Below the pieces are notes generated by a model. The model was given only the letters and a program-made list of their open reading frames with translations. It had not been told where the DNA came from and made no database searches. The translations under genes were made by a program, and so were the position numbers. Positions 62,856 to 64,000 of a DNA stretch of 64,000 nt are shown here, piece by piece (positions within the stretch are counted from its first letter, which is position 1; every line of letters starts with the position of its first letter). The DNA is taken from positions 558,001 to 622,000 of the forward strand of contig NZ_CALSBP010000001.1 in NCBI RefSeq assembly GCF_943373825.1. The letters are read 5' to 3'. The DNA is from Aquimarina spinulae (lineage in GTDB: Bacteria > Bacteroidota > Bacteroidia > Flavobacteriales > Flavobacteriaceae).

Positions 62856-63635
62856 ATGAAGAGAATACACCTATTTGAATTCGAAGACTTACCATGGTTT
62901 CCTAATTGGATTAGAATCTGTATGACCAGGTTAATTGTGGTAATGCATAAAAAGTTTGGCACGAGTGAGGATATGGCTATGCTGCTTGTTGATCTTATTA
63001 AGCGTACCAAGACCAAAAAAATTATTGATTTATGCTCGGGTAGTGGGGGACCCATGCTCGATACAATAGCACTATTGAGAAATCAACATCATCTTGAAGA
63101 TGTCGAATTGGTTTTATCAGACTTATATCCCAACTTAGAAGCTGCTAAACGAATAAATAGTAGTAGCGATTATATAAGGTATAGAACGACTCCTCTTGAT
63201 GCTACGCATATTGATGATTCGATACAAGGGATATTTACAATGGTAGGTAGTTTTCATCATATGAGACCAGACCAGGCCAAAAGTATTTTAACAGCTGTAC
63301 AAAGCAAAAAGCAACCGATTTGTATTATGGAAATCAATAAAAAATTTCCGTTCCTGCTATGGTGGCTCTTTATCCCTCTTAGTGCCGTTTTATGCCTTTT
63401 TATCACGCCATTGGTGCGACCTTTAACGATCAGACAGCTTATTTTTACCTATATAATCCCTGTAATTCCTTTGTGCTTTGCGTGGGATGCTGTAATTACC
63501 AGCGGGAGAATATATCGATTAGAAGATCTCGATGAGCTTTTACAAGGCATTAAGGAGGATACCTATATCTGGAAAAAAGAGGTTATAGAAGGAAAGTCAG
63601 AAAAAATTTACCTAATAGGATATCCAAAAGAGTAG
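62856..63635 (+). CDS. Class I SAM-dependent methyltransferase with membrane segment
   Basis: 259 residues. SAM-binding motif I is KIIDLCSGSGGPML (about 56-68), followed by VELVLSDLYPNLEAA (acidic residue for the SAM ribose). The middle, VGSFHHMRP, fits motif IV. A hydrophobic segment (FLLWWLFIPLSAVLCLFITPLV) near 175-200 suggests membrane association. The substrate is unknown. It follows the Crp/Fnr gene. Confidence 0.88.
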   Translation: MKRIHLFEFEDLPWFPNWIRICMTRLIVVMHKKFGTSEDMAMLLVDLIKRTKTKKIIDLCSGSGGPMLDTIALLRNQHHLEDVELVLSDLYPNLEAAKRINSSSDYIRYRTTPLDATHIDDSIQGIFTMVGSFHHMRPDQAKSILTAVQSKKQPICIMEINKKFPFLLWWLFIPLSAVLCLFITPLVRPLTIRQLIFTYIIPVIPLCFAWDAVITSGRIYRLEDLDELLQGIKEDTYIWKKEVIEGKSEKIYLIGYPKE

Positions 63636-63729
63636 GATATTGTATTTCGTAAAACTAAACTACAAATCGTAGTACCTACTCTATGTTACAAATAACCATA
63701 TCTCTCGTCTTCTAGTTAAAGATAAGAAC

Positions 63730-64000
63730 ATGAGATATCCATTAATTAAGCCCAAATACTATTTTACATTGTTTAACGAATTCATCGGATTTATAAAAAA
63801 GCCGAAGTATGAAAAAAAAACTGGAAAAATCTGTAACCCATAAAATATATGATACCATTGGGCTGTACTTTTTAAAATTCATATTATTGATTCCTGTAAT
63901 TTTGTTTTTTGCTTTCGTATATGACCCAGAGAACGTACAAAAGGCAAATATGTTAGAACGTTTTTCTCCATTGGTCTTATTAGTAGTCGGTGGGATAATT
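63730..64000 (+). CDS. Probable CPBP-type intramembrane protease, 5' end, frameshifted and cut by the window
   Basis: A frame opens at 63730 (MRYPLIKPKYYFTLFNEFIGF, then IKKPKYEKKTG) and stops at 63841. The plainly continuing sequence, KLEKSVTHKIYDTIGLYFLK, RFSPLVLLVVGGII, is in the next frame (ATG at 63809). The switch is at nine A residues (63812-63820); eight would join the frames. The joined N-terminus, with two membrane helices and the GGII that normally precedes the EExxxR motif, resembles CPBP (Abi) intramembrane proteases of Flavobacteria. The diagnostic motif would lie outside the window. Confidence 0.5.

Noticed and set aside
1-64000. CRISPR array, tRNA, rRNA, prophage or complete conjugative element
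   Set aside because: No regularly spaced direct repeats with unique spacers, no cloverleaf or rRNA-like blocks, and no phage structural or transfer genes were found by eye.

Overview
The window looks like a chromosome segment of a marine-type member of the Bacteroidota, family Flavobacteriaceae (Aquimarina or a close relative is my guess). The DNA is AT-rich. Two exported proteins end in the type IX secretion (T9SS) sorting domain. Many lipoproteins carry a lipobox. Several gene starts have Bacteroidota-type promoter boxes (TAnnTTTG) and little Shine-Dalgarno signal. No rRNA, tRNA, CRISPR array, prophage or intact insertion sequence was seen.

0-15 kb: the 3' end of a DUF5694-like gene, a secreted metzincin protease with two chitin-binding-like modules and a T9SS tail, a lipoprotein and a TPR protein. 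A leftward operon follows (metallo-beta-lactamase-fold protein, giant Asp-box beta-propeller protein, S9 peptidase), then a DASS dicarboxylate transporter and an M28 aminopeptidase. 15-26 kb: a VWA/MoxR-like AAA+ pair, a T9SS-exported protein broken by a nine-T tract, a DUF1853 protein, two tandem hybrid histidine kinases with solute-binding sensor domains, and pirin. 26.8-27.9 kb is a small scarred region. It holds a decayed copy of the end of the neighbouring S10 carboxypeptidase gene, a copy of a kinase promoter, the tail of a transposase, and a six-cysteine peptide gene with a bacteriocin-type leader. 27.9-34.2 kb is an operon of S10 carboxypeptidase and two amidohydrolases.

34-45 kb: YdeI-like protein, ABC-F ATPase, membrane-anchored LuxR regulator, outer-membrane barrel, a VOC/azoreductase pair, M16 peptidase, GrpB, a GyrI-like protein and small membrane proteins. 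The VOC and GyrI-like genes share an identical 16-bp inverted repeat placed 24 bp before the -7 box. A perfect 17-bp hairpin covers the M16 start codon. 45-64 kb is mostly a leftward accessory region of small genes: metallophosphoesterase, AraC regulators, GNATs, FAD monooxygenase, lipoprotein acetolactate decarboxylase, Lnt-like acyltransferase with a LytTR regulator, NTF2/DinB/ankyrin operon. It also contains a 21-bp-period repeat array, two similar hairpin repeats around one gene, and two unknown genes each with a perfect palindrome about 46 bp upstream. The window ends inside a probable CPBP protease gene that is also broken at a nine-base homopolymer.

As a whole the region serves extracellular and periplasmic protein and peptide breakdown (metzincin, S9, S10, M28, M16, amidohydrolases), dicarboxylate uptake, and signalling through membrane-bound regulators. 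Assignments come from reading motifs by eye. No database search was run.
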